A stretch of 64,000 bases of DNA from contig CM076669.1 in the NCBI GenBank assembly GCA_038496675.1, positions 13,782,036-13,846,035 on the forward strand, read 5' to 3'. Shown one piece after another: positions 1 through 8,760 of this stretch. The translations under genes were made by a program, and so were the position numbers. Numbering within the stretch: position 1 is the stretch's first letter; each line of letters opens with the position of its first letter. The notes below the pieces were generated by a model that was given only the letters and a program-made list of their open reading frames with translations, was not told where the DNA came from and ran no database searches. The DNA comes from Rachycentron canadum (taxonomy: Eukaryota; Chordata; Actinopteri; Carangiformes; Rachycentridae).

Positions 1-220
1 ACCTGCTCGACATCAAACATCAGACAGTCACAGTTAGCAAGAACCAAACATTTCACTCAGGAGTTGGTGGAGACCAAAAACAGCAGATGATCAGAAATAT
101 GGATAGTGATGTCAGTCTATAACTGGTGGATGTTAAATAAGTTTCATTAACTGTCAATTAAGGTGACGTTAGATTGTTATGTAAAAATAACATATTTTCT
201 CTGTGTTATTTGTTTTCCAG

Positions 221-351
221 CGAGTCCTCCTCCAGCGCCCCTCAGATGAATTTAAGAACATTGAAGCTGTTTTCTGTAAAACCATGAGAGGCTTTGACAT
301 AGTGAAGATCGAGAGGATCCAGAACAAAGCTCTTTGGGAAGTCTTTCAGTG
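221..351 (+). CDS. PARP12-like exon A (start of catalytic region)
   Basis: The acceptor is a pyrimidine-rich tract ending ttttccag, and the donor is gtacgt. The exon encodes 43 codons plus two bases of a Trp, from RVLLQRPSDEF to EVFQ(W). It corresponds to the linker and first helix of the PARP catalytic domain in PARP12/ZAP proteins. The 220 bases to its left are intron with nothing recognisable. Confidence 0.88.
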
Positions 352-2455
352 GTACGTCTAGACTTTTCATGGTCTGAACAACATTCAATCGCATATCAGT
401 TTGAATTGCATCTTCTTAGCTAGGTTATATTTGTTTTTGTTTGGTAATCACCACTGTATGAGTGTTTAAGTGTATCACAAATAACACATTCTTTTTCTTG
501 AGCAGTGAAACAAGCCATATTAAACCAAGTAGCACGTTAGCTAACTTTAGCAAAACTAGATAGATATTACTCTGTATCTAAAATAACTGTCAACTGTCAG
601 TACACTAACTTTATTACTTTTTTCAACTTTTTTTGACAGCATCACTCTGTCATTGATGCTTATGGCCACAGTGACTGTTGTACAGCCAAATATCACCTAG
701 TCTAACTTTGTGTTAGTTGAATTAATGCTAGATTGATTGAAATTCTCTGGTTTCTTTGTTTCAAACAAAGGCAAAAGAATCAGATGAAGAACAACAATAA
801 CGGGTGCAGTTCACCAGAGAAAAAACTTTTTCACGGCACTGATTCTAAATACATCGATGCCATCTGCCTCAATAACTTTGACTGGAGACTGTGTGGCGTT
901 AATGGAACGGCGTTCGGCAAAGGTGAGATGAAGATTGTAGTCACTGGTTTGAGAACAAATGGCGTGCAGTTGATTTTAAATTAAAAAATAAGGATTTACA
1001 GTATTTTACTGAGAGGATGAACAGGAGTGTGTGTTAAAATGTGAAAATCTTAAACATCACATTCAACACATACACTATATTTAAAGGGACAGTTAATTAA
1101 AATATTTAATCGAACCCTTTTCTTTTCCTCTTGCTCTGGTTCTCCGAGCACCTCCCTAGAAAGACACCTAATCTAATAAACGCCTTACAGATCAAACTAA
1201 TCATTGTTTATTGTAGAAAAAAAATTGCAGCCCAAATCCCAAAACCCCAAGTACACTATATGGACAAAAGTATTGGGCCACCTACACGAGCTTTAACGTT
1301 CTACTCTAAATCTATAGGCATTAATACGGAGTTGGTCCCATTTTTGCAACTATAACAGCTTCCACTCTTCTGGGAAGGCTCTCTTCAAGATTGGGGAGTG
1401 TGTCTGATAATTTATTCAGAAGAGAATTTGTGAGGCCAGACATTGATGTTTGACAAGAGAGCCGGGGTCGCATTATCCGTTCTAGTTCATCCCAAAAGGG
1501 GTTGACGGGGTTGAGGTCAGGGCCAGTCAAGTTCTTCCCAGTCAAGGGAAGGGCCTTCCCCAAACTGTTCCCACAAAGTTGGAAGCATAGAATTGTCCAA
1601 AATGTCTTGGTGAGCTGAGGTATTAAGATTTCACTTCACTGGAACTAAGGGGTCAAGGCCAACCACAGAAAAACAACCCCATACCATTATCTCTCCTCCA
1701 CCAAAGGTAGGTGTAATGTGTAGCTGGCCCAATACTTTTGTCCATATAGTGTAGTTCCATTAGTATACTCAGACTCTTTCCAGTATAATGAAATGTTTTC
1801 TCACATTAATCCAAATAAAATTTAAATCTTATGTTATCCTAACCTAGGGAGTTACTTCGCCCGAGATGCCAAATACTCCCACAGCTACACTGATGAGGCT
1901 GATGTCAAATGCATGTTCATCGCACGGGTGCTGGTGGGAGACTACACTAAAGGGTCAACTGACTACCGCAGACCTCCTTCCAAGGACGGTGGGGATGTGA
2001 ACTTCTATGACAGCTGTGTAGATGATGTTATAAACCCCTCCATCTTTGTTGTATTTGAGAAGCACCAGATCTACCCTGAGTACTTGCTGCAGTACAAGAC
2101 CACACACCCACTAGTTTCCTTATACAGCACTACGGCAGTACCAGCAGCGACACCAGTACCGGCTCCCAAACCCAGAAATGTAACTGCCCCACCCACTGTA
2201 TCAGTTTATCCACGCCGCTTTCCCAGCACATCCTCATACCAACCCAGCACATCTGCATACCAATCCAGCACACCCTCATACCAACCCAGCACATCTGCAT
2301 ACCAATCCAGCACACCCTCATACCAACCCAGCACATCTGCATACCAACCCAGGACATCCTCATACAAACCCAGCACATTGCACTACAGTACTCCACAAGT
2401 TTCGTCACCAACCCCACCTCCAAAGAAAACCTCTGATTCCTGTGTCATTGCTTAG
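221..2455 (+). CDS. PARP12/ZC3HAV1-like mono-ADP-ribosyltransferase, 3' part of gene (last three exons)
   Basis: Three exons (221-351, 771-922, 1848-2455) join in phase with GT-AG boundaries and encode the C-terminal PARP catalytic domain of the PARP12/PARP13 group. Family-typical blocks are seen in order: IERIQNKALWEVFQW, LFHGTD, NFDWRLCGVNGTAFGKG, SYFARDAKYS, ARVLVGDYTKG, FYDSCVDDV, NPSIFVVFEKHQIYPEYLLQY. The NAD-binding triad reads His (FHG), Tyr (SYFA) and Ile (PSIF). This H-Y-I pattern belongs to active mono-ADP-ribosyltransferases such as PARP12; mammalian ZAP/PARP13 has lost the His. After the domain comes a Pro/Ser/Thr/Tyr tail with eight heptad repeats, ending in the CaaX box CVIA, as in the long ZAP isoform. 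The 5' exons (expected CCCH zinc fingers and WWE) lie left of the window. The family acts in the cytoplasm or on Golgi/endolysosomal membranes in antiviral and stress responses. Family assignment is firm; which paralogue is less certain. Confidence 0.9.
352..770. other. PARP12-like intron, 419 bp
   Basis: AT-rich intron with canonical GT and AG ends. No ORF, repeat or RNA gene was recognised in it. Confidence 0.8.
771..922 (+). CDS. PARP12-like exon B (catalytic His exon)
   Basis: One base completes the split Trp, 50 codons follow, and one base of a Gly ends the exon before the donor gtgagatg. It carries the catalytic LFHGTD motif and the NFDWR-CGVNG-AFGKG block lining the NAD pocket. The stretch QKNQMKNNNNGCSSPEKK is a Lys/Asn-rich linker ahead of the core domain. 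Confidence 0.9.
923..1847. other. PARP12-like intron, 925 bp, carrying a Tc1/mariner relic
   Basis: Intron with GT-AG ends. The middle 502 bases (1252-1753) are a transposon described separately; the rest is AT-rich with nothing recognised. Confidence 0.8.
1252..1753 (-). mobile_element. Internally deleted Tc1/mariner transposon
   Basis: Perfect 26-bp terminal inverted repeats lie at 1254-1279 and 1726-1751, beginning cactatatggacaaaag, each flanked by TA, the Tc1/mariner target duplication. Read on the minus strand, 1321-1563 encodes a decayed transposase C-terminus with GPDLNPVNPFWDEL (compare the family's SPDLNPIE-LWDEL, which holds the last catalytic acidic region) and a final RRVEAVIVAKMGPTPY, typical of the Tc1 C-terminus. 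The N-terminal DNA-binding domain and most of the catalytic core are missing, so the element is non-autonomous. Confidence 0.85.
1848..2455 (+). CDS. PARP12-like terminal exon: rest of catalytic domain, heptad-repeat tail, CaaX box
   Basis: The acceptor is aacctag; two bases complete a Gly, then SYFARDAKYSHSY carries the catalytic Tyr. The PSIFVVF strand places Ile at the third triad position, and EYLLQY closes the catalytic fold. The following ~120 residues are low complexity: a Pro/Ala/Val stretch, eight heptads at 2222-2389, a Pro-rich spacer and KKTSDSCVIA with the stop at 2453-2455. The tail is much longer than that of mammalian PARP12. Confidence 0.9.
2222..2389 (+). repeat. Coding minisatellite: eight 21-bp units (heptapeptide repeat)
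   Basis: Eight consecutive 21-base units encode PSTSSYQ, PSTSAYQ, SSTPSYQ, PSTSAYQ, SSTPSYQ, PSTSAYQ, PRTSSYK and PSTLHYS. The middle copies alternate PSTSAYQ and SSTPSYQ, giving a near-identical 42-bp higher-order unit, which suggests recent expansion by slippage or unequal exchange. The frame is kept throughout. Confidence 0.92.
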
Positions 2456-2465
2456 GTGTAAAAGC

Positions 2466-2471
2466 AATAAA
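2466..2471 (+). terminator. Polyadenylation signal of the PARP12-like gene
   Basis: AATAAA lies 10 bases after the stop codon. If used, the 3' UTR would be only about 30 bases; a longer UTR using another signal downstream is possible. Confidence 0.5.
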
Positions 2472-5400
2472 ATTAAGATGAGGTGGGTTCTTTTTAAATG
2501 GATAATCTCTGCTTCAATAGAATCATTGTTGTTTTATATGTAAAAGGAGCTCATGCAGAATGCTTTGAATTATTGGTGAATAGATTTAATATTGTAATAT
2601 CCATAATATATCCTCAAGCGCGCAATGTGGAGTAGAGCAGCGTTGATGCAGCACATCACTACAAATTATAATTTATATGGAAGCTAATTTCCAACTTTAG
2701 TAAACTAACTACACTGAAAAAAAAAAAGAGGTACCGTGAACAGGAAGTATTAATGACAGAATTGCTTTGTAGCCTTTTCTTCCCAATGTAACAAACTTCA
2801 AACAAATCTCCGAAAAGCAGTAAAAGAAAATGTTTAACTACTGTTGCATGAATATTAGAAGTAAACAAACAGTTGGTGGTGCATGTTCTTGAGTCAGCTG
2901 CCATTAAACCACAACAGATAAAGACAGCAAATTTTTAATTTTAATCGTGCTTTTGTGCATTATTTATATTTAATACATATCTTTTTTTCTTTCTCATATA
3001 AATGTCAAGTGAAATTGAAACAGTTTTTCAAACAAATTTTCTCAGGAAAGTTTATATATTGTAATCCCATTTTTAAAATTTAAATAGTTGTAAATGAATC
3101 ACATTTAGTCATTGCATAGCATGGAGAGATACTGCCCCACCCTGTAGATGGTGACAAAATCCCCTGTCAGTTTTAAACAATATGTGATGAAAGTGTTAAA
3201 AACGCACTGTTCAAACAGTTCACTGTACAGTTTTTCTTTGACATTTGTTTTACACATAATGTTTCTGAATATGATGATACTGACAACTGAAAACATTCTG
3301 ATATTAACCATGCTGCTTCTGTGCATTGAAAAATAAATTTAAAAATGAAACAGTTTTTTCAGGTTTCCAGAATACAGCAGTGTTGGTTACTGCTGTAGCT
3401 GTTTCTCTCTCTGTCTCATCAGTGAATTGAAAATACCACCAGCGGTTGTGTTGGGCCTTTTAGTGAAATGAGGCAGGGCATGAATTATGGCTGTTAGTGC
3501 TTCCTGTGACATCAGACATTAGGCCTGCAGATCACCCCCCCTCCCCTCAACACTCACGCAAACAGATAAACTAGCATTCACCTCCTGTAGTGTTTCCTGA
3601 TGAACGGCAGTGTGAATGGCACAATTTCACCACAGTTATTCAAGCTGGTTACTTCCACTGGTGAATGCATTGCTATGATACATGGCATGTATGGAAAGAC
3701 TTTAATTAAGAATTTGTATATTCCACGTTAAACTGCAGTTTTCTACTATGTACAGGTTTTTTTGCACAATTAGAAGATAATTAAACCCAAATACAGGGCT
3801 TCTCTGATATAAATTCATGCAGAAAAAAAAATCATGATTGTAGTTTTACATCTCCTCTCTGGAGCTCTACTATCAACAGCCAAACAGATGATGGGGTCAG
3901 AGCCTCTCGTCTGATTAGCTGACTGTTTTCTGAGTGTTTTTAGGTCAACACTCATCCTGCAGAGTTGGATGGTGGGTCCATGTGTGCTGGGTTTTGGCCA
4001 TGGTCCATGGAGGGCAGTGACTGCTTTGTTGTGACATCACAAAGTGATGAATCCCGACGCCTTGTTTTAAGGCTCATTTTCTTAATCAATGAAATGAAGG
4101 AAATCTCTGGCAAATATGAATATGTACCCATGTAAGAAATTAAAAGAGGGCAGAAGGTCCAGAGGCAATCAGTGACACAGTTGCATTTAAGTACAGGACC
4201 TCAATCAGGACACAGGACACAATCAGATCCGTATGGATCTCAGGATATTGTAGATTTTGGGCTGGCAGTAACGTTTTAGGTGTGTTGGGTATGTAATATA
4301 ATAATTGAAGTAATTCCAGCTGGTTTCACATCATGTTTATTAATTTATAGAATTTCTCATTTCAGAATAAAATTGTGTTGTTATTTGAGGTTTGATCAAT
4401 TTCAATTGCTTTGGGATAATTCCCCAAAGGACCTCTTGTATATGTTTTAAGTTTAAGGGCCCTAATTTAATACTTTCGTTGTCCTTTGGTTCAAAACATA
4501 GATGTTTTTCTTTGCAGACAGCCTTACAGAGAGATAGTTCCCATGGTGAAAATGGATTTGGCTTTCACTACTCCTGCATTCATTTCTCCGCCTCCTATGC
4601 TTCATTATGCGTTTGCTGCCCATTAAGATGGAGCTCGCCTATGGTAAATGCAGCTGTGCCCTGCGGGATACAATAGCCCACCCAGTGACAGTAAATATCC
4701 ACTGACATTAACCAGCCTAAGCAGCCACTTCCTGTCTGATATGTGCCCGTGGCTGCTGCTGTCTTGCCCTGTCTGTCGTCTCCTAGTAGCCAGAGCACAT
4801 TCTCCAGAGCTGGCTGCGAGGAGCTTCACGGCCCCAATGTATCAGAAAATCTGGTTTTCTTGCATTGCAAGAGCTTATGAATAAAAAATGACTCCTTCCC
4901 TTCTGGTGTCTGAGGTGTTTATGTTTCTGCTGAGTCATGGTGGTTTAGTTCTAGCTGATGGAAGATTGCAATGACGGCAAAACCACAGGGTAAATGGAAG
5001 TGAGCCGGATCTTTATTTGGCTGAATATAGGACAAGTTTTTGTTGAGTCTCTTAAATGTTTATGGTGAATTAAATAACAGCTGCATCAGCAGATCTAGTG
5101 TATATGCACCTGTTGATAATCTAATTAAGTTGTGTGGTAACAGCTGTATTTTTTGCTAAATCAGTCTCTATTCCAGTAAGTATTTAAAGGTGCTACACAC
5201 GCCTTGTCAAACCCAGTCACTCGACTTATTTTACACTGAGCCACCGGAGGGAAATTAGCTGATAACAAAATTGAAGGAGACTTCAGGGGCCAAAGCTTTT
5301 AGAGCCCCTGGGGTAAGAATGCAAGGCTGAGTGTTTCCACCATGTTTATCCTCCAATCTCTCACTGCTGTGCTTTTACGTACTTTATGCTTGCACTTGGA

Positions 5401-7199
5401 AACAAACTATGGGCTGGATTGGTTTCTAATGTCTTAACATCTTAACATGCCTTGACCTCCCCAGACAACCACTGGATTGATTGATTCTAGACTGAAATTC
5501 CGTATGTTCATCTATTCATGCTAATTAGCAAATGTTAGGAATTGAAATGATGACCATGGTAAATTATTCCTGCTAACAATCAACACGTTTGCATTCTCAT
5601 TTATTTATCATTTAATTCCCAGCATGCAGTGTCTGAGAATGACCTTTAGCATGACTATTTACTCCTTATTTACTATATTACTCTACATTTACCCTCCACT
5701 TTGTGAGTGTCCACAGAAGAATGGTGCAGAGGCATGGAAATATTTTAAAAAGAACAGTGTCTACTTTGTCCAGCTGCTGTATGGAGATGTATCCTGCTGT
5801 GGTCGACAACAGTTGCCTTGTGCTTAGGGGTGCAGACTGTCTCTCTGTTCTTGTCACTGTCTCGTTTTTTTCATTTTTACACAGACAGATGCAACAGCTG
5901 CTTTGCTGATACAAGAGGGAGCAGGGGTGATAAATGCCCTTACAGCAGAGTTAGTTGTGTCAAGACTTGTCACCATTAAAGGAGGAATGAAGCTAAAACA
6001 AAGCAGCTAAATACAAATGTTGGTTTGGCCTTGGCTTCTGACGTTGAAGGATCGCAGCGTAACGTTAAATGTGAAATGAATTAGTTCCTATCGCAGCATC
6101 TGGGAATGTGTTTGCTGAAAGCTGGACCACAGTTTCTCATTAAAGTGTCATTAGCCCCAGCATAAAGCCAGGATTTGTACATTCATTTGCACAGTTACCC
6201 AGTAATTGAAAGATTTCTTAATCCAGCTTTGCCTTTATGATCCTGTTGTCTAAGGCATTGAAAGGAGAGGGCAATGAGGGTCGTAGTTATGCTCAAATGT
6301 TCTTACTATAATAAAGACATTGTAGATAAAAGACATAAGATCAGTCACCAAATGATCTTCTAATGAAAGATGTGATTTAATATTTTAAAAACTAACGACA
6401 CCCTCATGGTATCGTCATGTAGTTTAAAGAAACTGACCCCACAGTGGTTCTCTCAACAAACAGACCAGAGCTGTTCAGTGGCGTCATGGCTGTGGACTGT
6501 GGGTTAAAAGAGATTACTGATGTTGTTATTACACTCAGTTACATCAGTGACAGCTGTGGGTCGACATGTTCTTCTGCGTCTGAGTGTCATCATCAAATAT
6601 TTACCTCTTCTGATAGCAGCCTGGCAAATACCTCAAATCTTCTCACTCTCCAGTCGTGTTTTCTACATGAATTATTTTGTCAAAATGGTCATAAATGTTC
6701 ATGTGTTTTACTGAGAGAGCAGCTTTAACATCCGCTTTCTCTTATTGGCCACTAGGGGGAAGTAGAAAAACCTCAAAAGACAACACTGACCACCATTAAA
6801 GTCAAAACCTTGCTTATTTACAGATCCAGCAGACATGGAGCACCATTCATGTAGAGTCATGTTTACCTGATAGATGTCAGTCCAAAGCTGAGTCTCACTT
6901 CACATACCTACATACTGACATCTGCTGTTTTGAGTGCAGATGTGCATTCACATTGACAGGTACGGCAGTCTGCAGTAAACTATATGGTTTACTCAACACG
7001 GTTAAAAATTAAACTTAAAATGATGGATGCTTCTCACCCCATCTTGGCTACGTAGAAAGGGGAGTTAGGGGCAGAGATCGCCATTCTGTTTTTACACTTG
7101 TCAAACGACAACTGAGGAAGGAGAAACGTTGTCGGTGTAAACTCCAGTAAGTATACACAGTATACTATAGTATACAGACTCAAGTATTTTGTGGTATTT

Positions 7200-7460
7200 T
7201 GATTTGAGTTACAGAACAATATTTACTCACTTTTAGCTCTGTTTTGGTCTCCAAGTCCTGGGAAAAGAATCTGGCTCTTCAGCTGCTAAATGCCTCTATC
7301 TATAGTTTGGTGTTTGGAAATTAGCACACAGACAGTTTCATCCCAGTTTGACTAAAACTACAGTCACAAAAGTCCTGAAAGATCTTTTGTTGTATGCACA
7401 AAAACACCAGACAATGAATTTGTTAGGAGTAAAAGGATAACAAGCTGAAGGAAGCTAAAA
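7200..7460. repeat. Dispersed repeat, family B, decayed copy
   Basis: The block contains ttagctctgttttggtctcc, then ctggctcttcagctgctaaa, and later a 'gctgaaggaagctaaaacg' segment, in the same order as in the copies at 7555-7985 and 37905-38312. No coding potential was seen. Class unknown, probably a SINE- or MITE-like teleost repeat. Confidence 0.5.
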
Positions 7461-7554
7461 CGCCACATTTTTATCAAATCATAACAGAGAAAAAAAAAAA
7501 CCTATTTGCTTTTTCAGTAAAGACAGAAAAAGATAACTTCGGCCTTACTTTGAT

Positions 7555-7985
7555 ACACAATTAAAGTAAGTCCAATATTCACTCTACTTTCTCTTCACTC
7601 TCACTCTGTTTGGGTCTCCACCAGCTGCTGAAAGAAATATCTGGCTCTTTAGTTGCTAACTCCTCCACTTCACAAGGTTTAGTTGCTAATGAGCCCACAG
7701 CAAGTCACTGAAAACAGCTGCCTCAAGTTTCTGAAACAAGGTTGGTGAGTGCAATGAGACTGAACAAGAATGGTGAAGCTGTGGGCCATAAAAACCGAAG
7801 CAATGAGCTGAAAGACGCTAAAACACTTCATAGAGCTGAGGGGAAACTGCAGAGTAGGGAGATAATTCACTGTTCGTTCATCAGTGAGTGCCCCTTTCAC
7901 ATTACCCATAGTAATTTCATTCATTGGTAATATTAAAATATTGATTAGAGCACCTTTAAACAGCATGTTTGATATACTAGGGTTA
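7555..7985. repeat. Dispersed repeat, family B, long copy
   Basis: It shares ordered blocks with 37905-38312: 'gtctccaccag', 'atatctggctctttag', 'gactgaac', 'caatgagctgaaagacgcta', and an end of the form 'aatattgattagagcacctttaa'. The identical block order in two places more than 30 kb apart shows a transposed repeat rather than unique sequence. Confidence 0.6.
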
Positions 7986-8003
7986 AATTTCAATAAAACA
8001 GAA

Positions 8004-8005
<2 letters not shown>

Positions 8006-8098
<93 letters not shown>
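8006..8098. repeat. (CTAT)n / (GATA)n microsatellite
   Basis: About 23 uninterrupted tetranucleotide units. The open frame across it (Ser-Ile-Tyr-Leu repeats) is an artefact of the repeat. Confidence 0.95.
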
Positions 8099-8220
8099 TT
8101 TTTATTGTATTTTCTTTTCTTTAGTGAGATGCTAAATTAGCCTATAAGCCAATGAGCTTCACGGACAGATTGCGGTAATGAATGAATTACACCCTCATGT
8201 TCCCGGCATGCATTGTGGAA

Positions 8221-8222
<2 letters not shown>

Positions 8223-8260
<38 letters not shown>
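8223..8260. repeat. (GA)n microsatellite
   Basis: About 18 GA units followed by a G-rich stretch, immediately upstream of the CpG-rich block proposed as the synapsin promoter. Confidence 0.93.
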
Positions 8261-8261
<1 letters not shown>

Positions 8262-8265
<4 letters not shown>

Positions 8266-8760
8266 GGGGGGCTTGGCTGGGAGGCTGAGGAGGACTGTGG
8301 TCGACTGTGGTCCTGAGCACAGAAGAAGAAGAAGAACAAGCAGCAGCACAGAAGAAGGAGAAGAAGAAGAAGACTGGTCCCCATCCGACACTTACTCGTC
8401 ACTGACGACCGCTCAGGTAAATTGGTGCAAATGTGCGCGTTTCTTCCCAGCGTCGTTCCCGCGTTTTGTTTCCCGTTGTGTGTCGGCGGTCGGTCGTGTT
8501 TCTGCTGCGCTGTTTGGAGAAACCAGCTGCTTCACAACGGAGCCTCGGCGTTTTCCGGCTCTTACCTGTTTTTCTGTATTTCCCTCGTTTGTCTCCGTGT
8601 CCGTCGGGTCGTGTTTGACCTGTGGTGGTTGATGTGTCAAACTGACGTGAAGGTGCAGCCGTGTCTGTGCAGGGGTTTCCTTCCGCCGTGTCTCTGCAGC
8701 CCACAGTCCGGGGGGAGGGGGTGGAGGCTGAGGAGGGGGGGTATATATCCATTTCATGAT
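8262..8760 (+). promoter_or_regulatory. syn3: CpG-rich block, likely syn3 promoter region
   Basis: This 0.5 kb is conspicuously richer in G+C and CpG than its surroundings (for example gtgcgcg, gcgtcgttcccgcg, gtcggcggtcggtcg around 8430-8500). In vertebrates such islands usually mark promoters. Overlapping open frames on both strands here are explained by the base composition. No TATA box was identified. Confidence 0.5.
8265..8416 (+). other. syn3: Putative non-coding first exon of syn3
   Basis: A purine-rich (GAA/CAG triplet) leader ends in gctcag followed by gtaaat, a good donor site. It lies at the edge of a CpG-rich block upstream of the syn3 coding start. The coding-start exon has a strong acceptor at 17400, 60 bases before the ATG, so at least one upstream non-coding exon must exist; this is the best candidate seen. 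The left boundary (transcription start) is a guess. Confidence 0.35.

Larger units (their letters stand above)
2480..8005. other. Intergenic region between the PARP12-like gene and synapsin
   Basis: About 5.5 kb of AT-rich DNA. The short open frames (the longest are under 105 codons) show no family motif, splice pattern or codon bias that I recognise, and are treated as chance. The right third (about 7200-7990) holds copies of a dispersed repeat listed separately. No tRNA, rRNA or other RNA gene was seen. Confidence 0.6.

Noticed and set aside
2130..2423. Minus-strand open frame with repeated Trp-Val-Gly-Met blocks
   Set aside because: It is the reverse complement of the PARP heptad-repeat exon; the repetition comes from the coding minisatellite.
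4392..5914. Cluster of overlapping open frames of 60-95 codons on both strands
   Set aside because: No domain, splice signals or polyadenylation context, and the frames overlap each other on both strands as chance frames do.
7884..8135. Open frame rich in Ser-Ile-Tyr-Leu
   Set aside because: Translation of the (CTAT)n microsatellite.
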